The notes under the pieces: model-generated | Database searches by the model: none | What the model was told of the DNA's origin: nothing | The model's input: only the letters and a program-made list of their open reading frames with translations | Translations under genes and position numbers: made by a program | Part shown: in pieces, positions 55,260 through 64,000 of the stretch | Layout of the letters: every line of letters starts with the position of its first letter | Position numbering within the stretch: position 1 is the stretch's first letter | Source: Ascidia mentula | Lineage: Eukaryota; Chordata; Ascidiacea; Phlebobranchia; Ascidiidae | DNA length: 64,000 nt | Direction: 5' to 3' | NCBI GenBank assembly: GCA_947561715.1 | Contig: OX387199.1 | Span: forward strand, 14,079,001-14,143,000

Positions 55260-58200
55260 ATGGAGATTAACTGCCAATTTAATTTGCAGTATTTTCACGG
55301 CGATGCGCCGCCCATCCCGTGGGTAATGTCACAATTTTAACGTTTTATTCCTTCTACTTTAACTGTATTTTTTGTTTTTACTTTCAGCATCAAGGTCAAG
55401 AACAAAAAATGTGCGTTTCGTCATATTTGTTTTTGAATAATTTTTACCCATTGCGTTTTGTTGCAGATGGCTGCCTCATCATGTGTTTGAGGAGCTCAAG
55501 GGGTAAGTGGGCTGATTATGATAATTAAGACTGATTCGAGTTGAGAACTGATTAAAACGCTATCTTTTTTTCTTGTTTAGACAAAACAAAATTCCGCAGG
55601 CCGCTGTGTAAGTATATTGTGTTTCCTGATGTGAGTCAACCAAAATGTTGTGATGCCAACCGAGTCTTATTTTGTAGGTGGCTGCCAAGGCAACAATTTT
55701 ACGAAAGGGTAAATTTCCATTCTAATTATGTATAGTCATAGGCGTAACCAGGATATTTGAAAGGTCGGGGTCCAATTTTTTGGGAGAAATTTCCCGATTT
55801 TCGGCTGTAAGGTTAATTGTGGTCGAGCATTGCCAGTGTTGGCGTGAACCGTCGCTTGAACGATGGCTTCCAGGCAAGGAACACGCCAACGAGAGTTTTT
55901 GCGGTGGTACTTTCGTCGTAGCTTTATTACTACTGCTTTGGAAGAAAGGCTTGAATTCATTTGTAACGAATAGGATTATGTGAGCTTTCATATAAACAGA
56001 ATTAAGCTATTTTCCGTGCGGTGGTCTTGTATAAATCGTCGTTAAATGGTTGTAAATACGAATTGTTCAAAATGTGCAAAGCAATTTGTAGTTAAAAAAT
56101 GTTTACATGAACTCAAGGAAGGGTACGTGGAATAAATAAGGTAGTTTGAAAAATATAACTTGAATTTGTTTAATTATCTTTTGGGGGCGGGGTTAACAGG
56201 GAAGGGGTGTGTAAATCATATTCTATGCAAATTGGTTTAGAGTTGTAGGGGTGCACACCAACCACAAAGCTACAAATACTTATTAAAATAAAATTGTTGC
56301 CTTTTGTAGGGGCGAGGTGGACAGAGGAGGGTAAGTGTGTGTAATTTATATTTGGCAGGTAAATCATGTACAACGTTAATTTGTTGGGGGTAGTAGGGGG
56401 TGCTCACCACAAAGCTACAAATAATTATTAAAATAAAATTGTTGCCTTTTTTAGGGGCGAGGTAGACAGAGGAGGGTAAGTGTGTGTAATTTATATTTGG
56501 CATGTTAATCATGTACAACGTTAATTTGTTGGGGGTTGTAGGGGGTGCTCACCACAAAGCTACAAATAATTATTAAAACAAAATTTTGCGTTTTTTCAGG
56601 GGCTAGGTGGACAGAGCAGAGTAAGTGTGTAATTTATATTTGGGACGTAAATCATGTGCAACGTTAATTTTTTGGGGGTGTGAAGCTGTACAAATGAGTT
56701 CCTCCGATCGAATACCAGTGCTGGGATCTAACATTTATTCTTGTCATAACTTAGCAGCCTTTGTTTGCAACTCTTTAACAAGCATGTCAACAGTATTAAG
56801 CATGACACTAAGATGTTTTTCTTAACAAACAAAAGTTTGTCCAATTCTGGTTATGATTACATGAAAGAGGTGTCTAACGTATCAGATAATGGTCTCGCAG
56901 ATATATGATAATTATCATGACTCGATTCGCTTCCACTTGTTATGAACTTATCCAACTGTTGGCTGTGAAGCCTGTAAACCTAACAATCTCGATACAATAG
57001 CTGTATATGGTTTGTAATGAATCTTATTCAGCTAAATCGTAAATTTTTTTCCTGATTTGCTTAACCGACTTTTTGTTAAAATTGCCAAAAAATTAAGTAT
57101 ATTCTTTTCAAATGGTCATATACGTGATTGATTACCCTATTGCCATTAATTGGATGTATATCGAAATAATGTTGTTTCACAACATCTATACCAAGTCAAC
57201 ACTATTTTCTGGCTCTATTTAACTGTATGACTTTTTCGCGACTTCACCCAAAAACCTCCAACTCTGCTCCTTCCACAATTCCCCTGTGATAAACATTTGT
57301 GTTTTTACTACGTTTATTTGTTCATATTTCCCAAAACCAATCAAAGCCTTTAGCCCAGAACATTTTACCGAAATGCGAGTGCTGTTTTTACATTCACGAA
57401 ACATTTGTGTTCATACTGTTAATCTGTTTTTTATTCTTTATTTTTACAATCAAGAAGTCCCTCGTATAATGTAAGTGTATAAATGTAACTTATACTGATA
57501 TGTTGTTACCACTTTCAACATTAACTCATTTCAATTTTTTTTTCATTCTCTGAAAGTGTTTTCCTATTGTACTTGCACAACCTTATATGTTTAACAGAAA
57601 CCAATTTCATTTTAGGAGAGAAGTCCCCTGCGCAATGATGTCGTAAGTACATTTACACATTACACCATAGTAAAACTTTTCATTTTCACCTAATCCCTTC
57701 TTTTTACATGCTTCTAACAGCCAAGAAGACATCAACAACGTAATGCAAGTGCTTTTAATATATAAACAACAAAACACCAATTTCAACCTTTTTTACACTT
57801 TTTACCACCATCTTTTTACACCATCGAAGCATGGCCAGTTTTATTATATGTGTTTTTGTACTATTTTTAATGATTATGTTTCATGTATAACCTAGTTTTT
57901 AATTTTAAAGTCCCTTGCATGATATCAGGGATCTAAAACTACCATATATTTACCAAAACTTGTTATAATGAAGTAGCATACCACATTAACTAGCATGCCA
58001 ATAGCACTTTTCATACACATTTTTTTACAGCCAGAACAAGGACAGAATGTTAACAATGTAAGTGCTTCAAAAATTTTAAAAAGCATTTCTTTAAACCAAA
58101 CTAATCTTGTTTAAACATTTTTTTACAGCCAGAACAAGGGCAGAACGGTAACAATGTAAGTGCTTCAAAAATTTTAAAAAGTATTTCTTTAAACCAAACT

Positions 58201-58410
58201 AATCTTGTTCCAAAATTTTTTTACAGCCAGAACAACAGCTAGAAAACGTGTAAGTGTTTACAGTTTTTTGAGTATTTCTTTGTTGAAATAATTTTGTTTT
58301 TTTTATAGGTGAGGAGTGATGCAAGTTTTGTTGTGTTTGCCAACATACATGATTTTAACCAACAAAAATTTGTTTAGGTTGTCACAATAAAAGAATTTCA
58401 TTCGTTTACC
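55260..58410 (+). CDS. micro-exon gene, unknown product, about 124 codons
   Basis: A chain of very short exons with splice sites at both ends: 55260-55322 (from an ATG; or 55290-55322 from an internal TTGCAG), 55388-55410, 55467-55502, 55581-55607, 55678-55708, 56310-56330, 56455-56475, 56600-56620, 57616-57642, 57721-57744 (GC donor), 58031-58057, 58129-58155, 58227-58249, and a last exon from 58309. The phases agree throughout and no stop is met until TGA at 58310-58312; AATAAA follows at 58386. The peptide has WLPHHVFEELKG and WLPRQQFYER, then seven-residue units (GRGGQRR, GRGRQRR, GLGGQSR), then PEQGQNVNN, PEQGQNGNN and PEQQLENV. I do not recognise it. No signal peptide is visible at the ATG used. 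The upstream helicase-like frame ends at a phase-0 donor, so the true first exon could lie further upstream. Confidence 0.55.
55730..55995. other. insertion-like sequence in a long intron of the micro-exon gene
   Basis: This stretch is richer in GC than its surroundings and interrupts the otherwise uniform AT-rich intron between the exons ending at 55708 and starting at 56310. Its first bases (GTCATAGGCGTAACCAGG) resemble the start of some non-autonomous transposons. No terminal repeat pair was confirmed. Confidence 0.3.
56165..56690 (+). repeat. 145-bp tandem units, each with a 21-base exon
   Basis: Four units are present. In the last three, the exon acceptor sites are at 56309, 56454 and 56599, exactly 145 bases apart, and each exon (GGGCGAGGTGGACAGAGGAG plus one base, or a variant) is followed by GTAAGTGTGT. 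The first unit is degenerate: its acceptor reads TTTTGGGG in place of TTTTGTAG. The intron parts share ACAAAGCTACAAATAATTAT and GTTAATTTGTTGGGGG. Confidence 0.93.
57455..57930 (+). repeat. diverged copies of a second exon unit
   Basis: AAGTCCCTCGTATAAT followed by GTAAGT (57455-57476) and AAAGTCCCTTGCATGATATC (57909-57928) resemble the exon at 57616-57642 (AAGTCCCCTGCGCAATGATG). Only the middle one has a clean acceptor and a length divisible by three. The outer ones look like decayed duplicates. Confidence 0.5.
58020..58260 (+). repeat. 98-bp tandem units, each with a 23- or 27-base exon
   Basis: Acceptor sites TTTTTTTACAG end at 58030, 58128 and 58226, exactly 98 bases apart. The exons start CCAGAACAA in all three. 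The first two are 27 bases long and the last 23. The intron parts are nearly identical (GTGCTTCAAAAATTTTAAAA, CCAAACTAATCTTGTT). Confidence 0.95.
58386..58391 (+). terminator. poly(A) signal of the micro-exon gene
   Basis: AATAAA lies 74 bases after the predicted stop codon in the last exon, on the plus strand. This fits the end of the gene model. Confidence 0.6.
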
Positions 58411-58668
58411 ACTGTTTACAATTTTCCCGAAAAGTTATTTTTTTTCTGTATTAATACATACATCACAATAAGTCAACTTAGGTGAAGGTGGCATAATTTA
58501 AACCATGAAAGGTCTTTACTGTAAGCATCAGTTTCTGCAAAAAATGCACGCAAAACACTGCTGTGGAGATAAGAAAAAAAGCACGCTCACACGTAACCGT
58601 AAAAACCTGAGCACAAACGAGTGTAATTAGTAAGAGGTAACATCAAAATGTAATAAAAATTATTGGCC

Positions 58669-61600
58669 TCACAAATCAAAGACTTTGTTCACACTAAGAT
58701 CCGTCTTGTTGATGATCATACAAATGTTGAAGCCTTGAATGGTGTCAAGTAACAGAAAGTCTGTAAAACAATAACAGATCCTAACAAAATACATTCCACA
58801 ACAAATTTAAAGAAAATTCCAACCACGCCTAGAGACTTTTCTTTGTGGTCGTTGGCATTTTTGATGACCCAGACGCCTCGCCAGTAGCCATATGAAACTG
58901 GGTTTATTCACATGCAATCATAAAACTAACGCACAAAAGTTTTGCCAAAGCCATAATGTTACAGTTTATTTCGGGACAATTGCAACACAAAAAGTATGGT
59001 TTACACCCTAAGGGTAATTTCTACCATCACTCTTGTGAGTGTTACACCAATCAGGTCGAAACCTAAGAGGTACGGTTTACACCCATTGGGTAATTTCTAC
59101 CATCACTCTTGTGAGTGTTACACCATTCAGGTCAAAACCTAAAAGGTACGGTTTACACCCTTCGGGTAATTTTTACCATTGCTCTTGAGTGCTACACCTT
59201 TGTAGCAGAAAATGTTCAATGAAATCATTTAAACTTACAACAAACATACAAAACTTTTGTCCCTTTTTGCCTGTTTTAACGAAAAACTGATACATTTGAT
59301 GTGAAACCACTGTCCACACCGAGTGCACTCAATCCAGTGTGTCAAGGGGTCGTCACCTTCAACTCCACATTTTTTGCATGTTTCTTTGTTGTATGTGCCA
59401 CTTAAGCATTTTCCAGCGATTACATTTAGGATTTCCAAATATTTTTAATTGAAGCTCCTCTTTGTAGGATTTGAGCTACAGTTGAACAGACATAGAGTGT
59501 GTGTTGGTGTTTAGTAGTTAATTGCCACAAATAGCTGTTAATAACTTCATCATAAAGCCAACCAACATTGAATCTGCTATCATGCTTCCTCAGGTCACAA
59601 ACTTCATGTGGGGGTAATGTGTCATCAAGAGATTTTAACTCCAACAAAGTCATTGAATGAGGGCCATTTTTCAAAACCTTTGCATCAGCATCGTTGCTCT
59701 TGATGTAAGCTGTGATATTTTGCTGTTTCGATGCTGTATTGTGGTTTGTAGCTCTCCAAGTAAACTCTTGACAAGAGGACTCATTTTGACCACAGGGTGT
59801 TGGTGTCTTTGATGTTGCTTGTGTTGCTCTTGGCTTGGTTACAGGAAATAAAGTAGTGACTTGGTGAAGAGGTTGCATTAGATTTGCAAAGCGCCCCACA
59901 CGTGAAGTGTATGGGTTTTGGACGCTTGCGAGGCAGCTCATCATGCAAAGCTTTTCCAGTGGCTGCTGATTTTCGCTTCCTTTTCAAAGATCTTACCTTC
60001 GGAAGCTGTGTAATTCGAAGTCCAGCATCATAGGAACAAGCTTTGGAAAACTTGGAAATAATTGCTTCAACATCTTCAATTACTTCACTTAAAACACTTG
60101 CAACAGAAATGCGGTCCACAACATCAGGATCCAAAACCATGTATACTGAGCTGTGATACCATTCTGGCAGGTTGTACCATCCTATATCATCATACTTGTT
60201 AAACACTGCAAACATGTGCTTGCATGGTAAAAAATTGTGCAAAAAATCAAAACAAGAGCACTTTGGAAACATGCTGGCTGATCCTAGATTTACTATGTAT
60301 ACCTGGGTTGTCGAACTGCTCACCACAGTAAATGTGTTGTCCCCCTTTCTACAAATTTTACCTGCCTCTATTTCTGCAGACTCTCCTATTCGCTTAATAC
60401 AATGTTTTACCACCTTTCTTGGTCGATTTCTGAGAAAGCTGGGAATATCTGTGTTGTAACTACGGTAATTGCCTGATGATCTGAGGTTTTCTTGTTTGTA
60501 TCTGCACAAGGCAGAGAAATAATAACTTTTGTAATTACTCGTTGCAGGATTTAATCATTTGATTACTACATAAATGGAAAAAAAATATTGTTGTTAACCT
60601 TACTTCTACAACTTACTTTTCCCATCCATTGGGCAAAAACTCCTTGTGCAAAATTGTAATTAGACCAGATAGAGACTTGTCTGTTCTAAACCTCACATGG
60701 CATTCTTTTAAAACACGATTTTGTCTCTCTACTCCATTGTTGGTACGGATTAGTACCTTCAACTGGTCTGCACGATAAACCCATAACCATCTCTACAAAC
60801 AAACAAAAATATCTTCAGTGCTAATCATATTTCACTGGCATATTCCCCATACTTCCTTTTCCTTTAACCAAATATTGCTGAAGTACTTTTGCAGTTTTAC
60901 AATGTGAGCTTGACTGAAAGACCTGGAGTGCTTTTTCATAGCTGTGTTTGCATTCAGCACTGGCAATCTTTCTCATGAGTGCAAGCACTTCATCCTTATC
61001 TTCATGCTTATGTACCGGTAAAAACGCTCTCAATAGCATGTATCTCTGCATCACATTTGTCGACCATAAAAAATGAAGGATTCCATTCAGGAGTCCATTG
61101 TTTTAATATGGCCAGTGCTTCTTCAATGTCTATTTGCCTCTCGTTCTGTGTTATAAAGCTGGCCACAACTTGGTAGCCAACATTTGTCTTGACACAGAGA
61201 AAAAACAGTGGAAGTTTTGTATGTTGCATCCATTAGACAAATGTCTTGACCATAGCGCAAAAGCAATCTGCGCTGCCAAGCAAACTGATGAATAAACAGC
61301 ATGGTTTGCTCAGATTCAATTACTGGTGTTGCCTCTCCTTTAACAACATTAGGTTCAATGCTGGAAATATATGGTCGAAAATATATTTTGTCATCAACAT
61401 TCCCTGTCTTTGTCCATTCATCCACCAAACACTGCACGTTTGTCTGATCAATCTTTGCAAGCTTATGCTTTGAAAATGACCGATAGTAATGGCTTTGGAT
61501 GTCCTTTTTGGTTGGATAAAACCTTCTGTTGGAAAGGGATGGCGCCTCTTCATTTTTAAACAATTCATGGGTAAAATAATGCTTCAGACTTAAAAATTTC

Positions 61601-62900
61601 GTAAAATTTCCTCAACACTGTGGACACCATTGTCCACCAATTCATCAATTCTGGCTATTAACCTTTGATCCACAGGTTGAAGGAATCCTGCCGCCTTTTA
61701 GAAGTTAATATGGTTAAACATGTGTTTCTGCAAATAATTGTGCAAATGACAAAACACTTGCCTCTCCCAAAACATGACCTGTATGAGCGTCTTTTTCGGG
61801 AAGGCATATACTGCAGGCAAACTGCTTTATCAGGTGTTCATCATTAGTTTTTAACATATCTTTAATGATGATACTTGACTTTGTCATGACAGACCAACGT
61901 TTCATTGATACCTGAAACATAATATGTTCAATAGTTTAAGAACATCACACCACAACTGAGGATTCACTTGGAACTGTGGAAATTTCATGATTTCTTGAAT
62001 AAAAATTTTTGCTTTACTAAGAAAAACATTGTTAAAATGTGTTGCTCCTTATCTTTCTCAATACAGTTCAAATTTCATACCTGTTTTATAATGGGTACTT
62101 TGCGACTTTCATTATAACTCTTATTTCGATCAAACAACTTAATATGAAGAAAAACTGTGCAAATGTGAATATGAACAAAATGACTTTATGGTGAGTCCTT
62201 CAACACACATATTCATGTTCACTGCTAAAAGTACTTTAAATACTATGTTGTGATAAACATGCCAAATGTTTCCATCTTTCTCACGATATGTTGAACCACT
62301 TGTCGTGCTTGATCAAATGAATAAACCCACTGCAGAAATGTTTGTTTGTTTAGTAAGTATTAATATGTATTGAACCTTAAACAGTCACCTACTTGTAAAT
62401 TTTTTTCTTGTTTTTGCATATGGACTGGTGCAAACGTCTGTACATATGTTAAGTGCCAACATGCATGTGTATATGTACACATTAAACAGAACCACAAACC
62501 TTTTTATTTAAACCTGTTGCCCCTTTGAACTCCCTTTTAAAAATTTTCACAAAAAATGCTGTTTCCTTTGTTGGGCACGTATCGTTGCTTTCAAGCCTTT
62601 TTCTTATTACATTGTTTGCTGTTCGCATTTGGGAACTTGAACTTTTATTCTACAGACAATGGATAATAATAGGATAACAGCCTAAGGACAGGCAAACTGT
62701 TTGTATGAGGATAGAAATACCACATTTTTGTATTGTGGACAGAACACTACATCACATATAGTAGCTTCGTATTGGCATTCACTTTCAGTGCAAGTTTTGT
62801 CCTTGATCCAAAATGATATCCTATACTTTGCATATGGAATGCCAGAGTCGTGTGTCCAATGGACTTGCATTTTCCTTAGGTCTGCATACAACAACAAAAA
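58669..62900 (-). pseudogene. MULE transposase gene with SWIM and PHD-like fingers, decayed
   Basis: Read on the minus strand, an N-terminal block (62897-62690; KMQVHWTHDSGIPYAKYRIS) is followed by 61900-61780 and 61690-61570 (QPVDQRLIARIDELVDNGVH). The core follows: RRFYPTKKDIQSHYYRSF, then LLLRYGQDICLMDATYKT (first Asp, about 61240) and FFMVDKCDAEIHAIE (second Asp, about 61050). The acidic block is NNGVERQNRVLKECHVRFR near 60700. A SWIM finger (CSCFDFLHNFLPCKHMF) lies near 60260-60210, a PHD-like finger (CKKCGVEGDDPLTHWIECTR) at 59380-59300, and a last exon LLDTIQGFNICMIINKTD at 58760-58669. About 13 bases are lost after DATYKT, shifting the frame, and the segment between the second Asp and KDEVLALMRK is deleted. 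The gene is therefore dead. Its deleted relative lies at 49640-50460. Confidence 0.82.
58992..59212. repeat. 76-bp tandem repeat, about 2.9 copies
   Basis: TACGGTTTACACCC-type starts occur at 58995, 59071 and 59147, exactly 76 bases apart. Each unit contains GGGTAATTTCTACCATCACT and GAGTGTTACACC. The array lies in an intron near the end of the MULE gene. Confidence 0.93.
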
Positions 62901-63780
62901 TACTTTTTAAATTATAATTAGATAATGTTGCCCACATTTATTCATAAATTTGCGAGTTTTTGTCTGAATAGAAGAACTCCAACATGTAAGTGTTCACTAA
63001 ATGAACATGACAAACAAGATTTAAACAAAATGAAATGACGTGTTTATATTATGAAACTGCAAAAATTAAATATGTTTACTGTTTGACCACAAGATTTACC
63101 AAAAATTTTATCCAAACAGTCTTTCCAACCAAGTGATAACGAACTTGCAAATTGCTGCATGAAATTGTTTGCTTCCTGTTTGAACTGAAACCACTACAGT
63201 AAAATACAAAAAAGCAAAGTAATGAAGCTGGTAGGATATTTTGAGAAGTACTGTTTTGTTACGCACCCTTATCACAGTGTTTGCAGCTGAAAAAATTAAT
63301 AATTACAAAAATTCACGAAAGTTCTGTGCAATGTCACCTTATTGGGCCTATGCCTTCCACCCAAAGGGATCTTGGCACAGGTATGCAAGTTCGGCAATGA
63401 CGTGACTCTCGGTCATCAAAAAAACCCACCAAAAAGTAAAAAAATTTTAACAAGCTCATTTTTGACAACCTTTTTATTCATGAACCAAAAATACAATAAA
63501 CCTGTTTTACATGTCATATTTTTTTGGCAATTGTCAACAAATTATTAAAAACATCAACATTTGGCAAATATGTCATGAAATACATAGTTATTTCTTAACT
63601 GGCTGCTAAAAAATTGTCCAAATTAAATCTACAAACAAATTTACATATTTATCTTCCATTTCTTAGAAGTGGAACAACAACAATAAAAGATTGTCAGATG
63701 TCAAAATTGAAATACAATTTAGTATTACAGCAAGATGAAAATACATCCACAGTAAACCTTCAAAGTCATGTAAAGAAAAT
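62901..63780. other. AT-rich stretch, no gene recognised
   Basis: This lies between the first recognisable part of the MULE gene and the right 63-bp array. Short frames at 63342-63548 and 63614-63796 show no motif. It may hold the 5' untranslated part and promoter side of the MULE gene. Confidence 0.4.
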
Positions 63781-63878
63781 CCAGAGTGTACGTTGAACGC
63801 AATGAATTTCTTAGCTTAAAGCCCTTGCAACTGTACACAAAAACCAGATTCTACGTGTTACGGAATAAATTTCTTAAC
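63781..63878 (-). repeat. 63-bp units, right, inverted
   Basis: One full and one partial unit in reverse orientation have their GTTAAG or GCTAAG starts at 63878 and 63815, 63 bases apart. They align over nearly 100 bases with the start of the left array (shared CTGGTTTTTGTGTACAGTTG). The right edge meets CR1-like sequence directly. Confidence 0.9.
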
Positions 63879-63884
63879 TTTTTT

Positions 63885-64000
63885 TCGAGGGACAACTTGC
63901 CATTTTCTTCAAAGCTACCTGCAACTAAGAAAACAATATACGATGGTGCATCAAGAAAGATCAACGTTGCAAGACATCTCATGTGGCGTCCCACAGGGTT
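63885..64000 (+). pseudogene. CR1-like reverse transcriptase, continues beyond the window
   Basis: The frame reads RGTTCHFLQSYLQLRKQYTM, then LQDISCGVPQG, to the window edge. SYLxxRKQY and CGVPQG are fixed blocks of CR1-like reverse transcriptases. The orientation is the same as the CR1-like piece ending near 53905. Roughly 110 codons of the domain are missing between the two pieces. They may be one element split by an insertion with loss of sequence, or two separate copies. Confidence 0.75.

Noticed and set aside
56092-56122. Possible extra micro-exon (TTGTAG acceptor, GTACGT donor, 31 bases)
   Set aside because: Its length would move the frame and put the following 21-base exon units into a phase with a stop. 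The ladder is open only when it is skipped.
58992-59212. CRISPR-like repeat array
   Set aside because: The units are contiguous 76-bp tandem copies with no unique spacers, in an animal genome.

Overview
The window is animal nuclear DNA. The evidence is a spliced kinase gene with GT-AG introns of roughly 60 to 2,000 bases, a CARD exon ending at a GTAAGT donor, and AATAAA signals. It is AT-rich, with no operons or bacterial features. Short introns and a dense mix of Harbinger, EnSpm/CACTA, MULE, hAT, Tx1-like, CR1-like, Penelope-like and Ty3/gypsy elements suggest an invertebrate; a tunicate-like animal is possible but I cannot fix the group. About three quarters of the window is mobile DNA.

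Layout. 1-272: a scrap of EnSpm transposase, cut by a near-complete Harbinger element (273-3180, TSD CAG). 3184-9880: decayed sequence with a second Harbinger remnant and an unclassified repeat. 9880-19101: stacked Tx1-like LINE pieces sharing a cysteine-rich domain and a CCCGAATAAAA tail, ending in a perfect 81-bp inverted repeat. 19161-25419 (minus): the host kinase gene MELK, twelve phase-consistent exons, C-terminal KA1 exons not found. 27872-41886: a Ty3/gypsy element (TSD ATAG) holding an EnSpm element (30806-41521), which in turn holds a MULE (32503-37324, 9-bp TSD) with PHD, OTU and transposase domains. 41999-42157: the first exon of a CARD gene, just beyond the gypsy 3' LTR. 42400-51040: remnants of an integrase-like DDE element, hAT, two Penelope-like copies, a deleted MULE and other repeats. 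51800-53905: a CR1-like LINE. 53904-54482: an SF3-helicase-like reading frame of unknown origin. 54604-63878: a segment with inverted arrays of a 63-bp repeat at its ends, holding a plus-strand ladder of tiny exons (about 55260-58410) and a decayed SWIM/PHD MULE transposase gene on the minus strand. 63885-64000: more CR1-like reverse transcriptase.

The most unusual feature is the micro-exon ladder. Exons of 21 to 36 bases, several inside tandemly duplicated intron-exon units (145-bp and 98-bp periods), splice in silico into one open frame of about 124 codons that ends just before a poly(A) signal. It recalls the micro-exon genes described in schistosomes, but the peptide is not one I recognise, and its position inside a repeat-bounded segment next to a transposase raises the question of whether it travels with a transposon.
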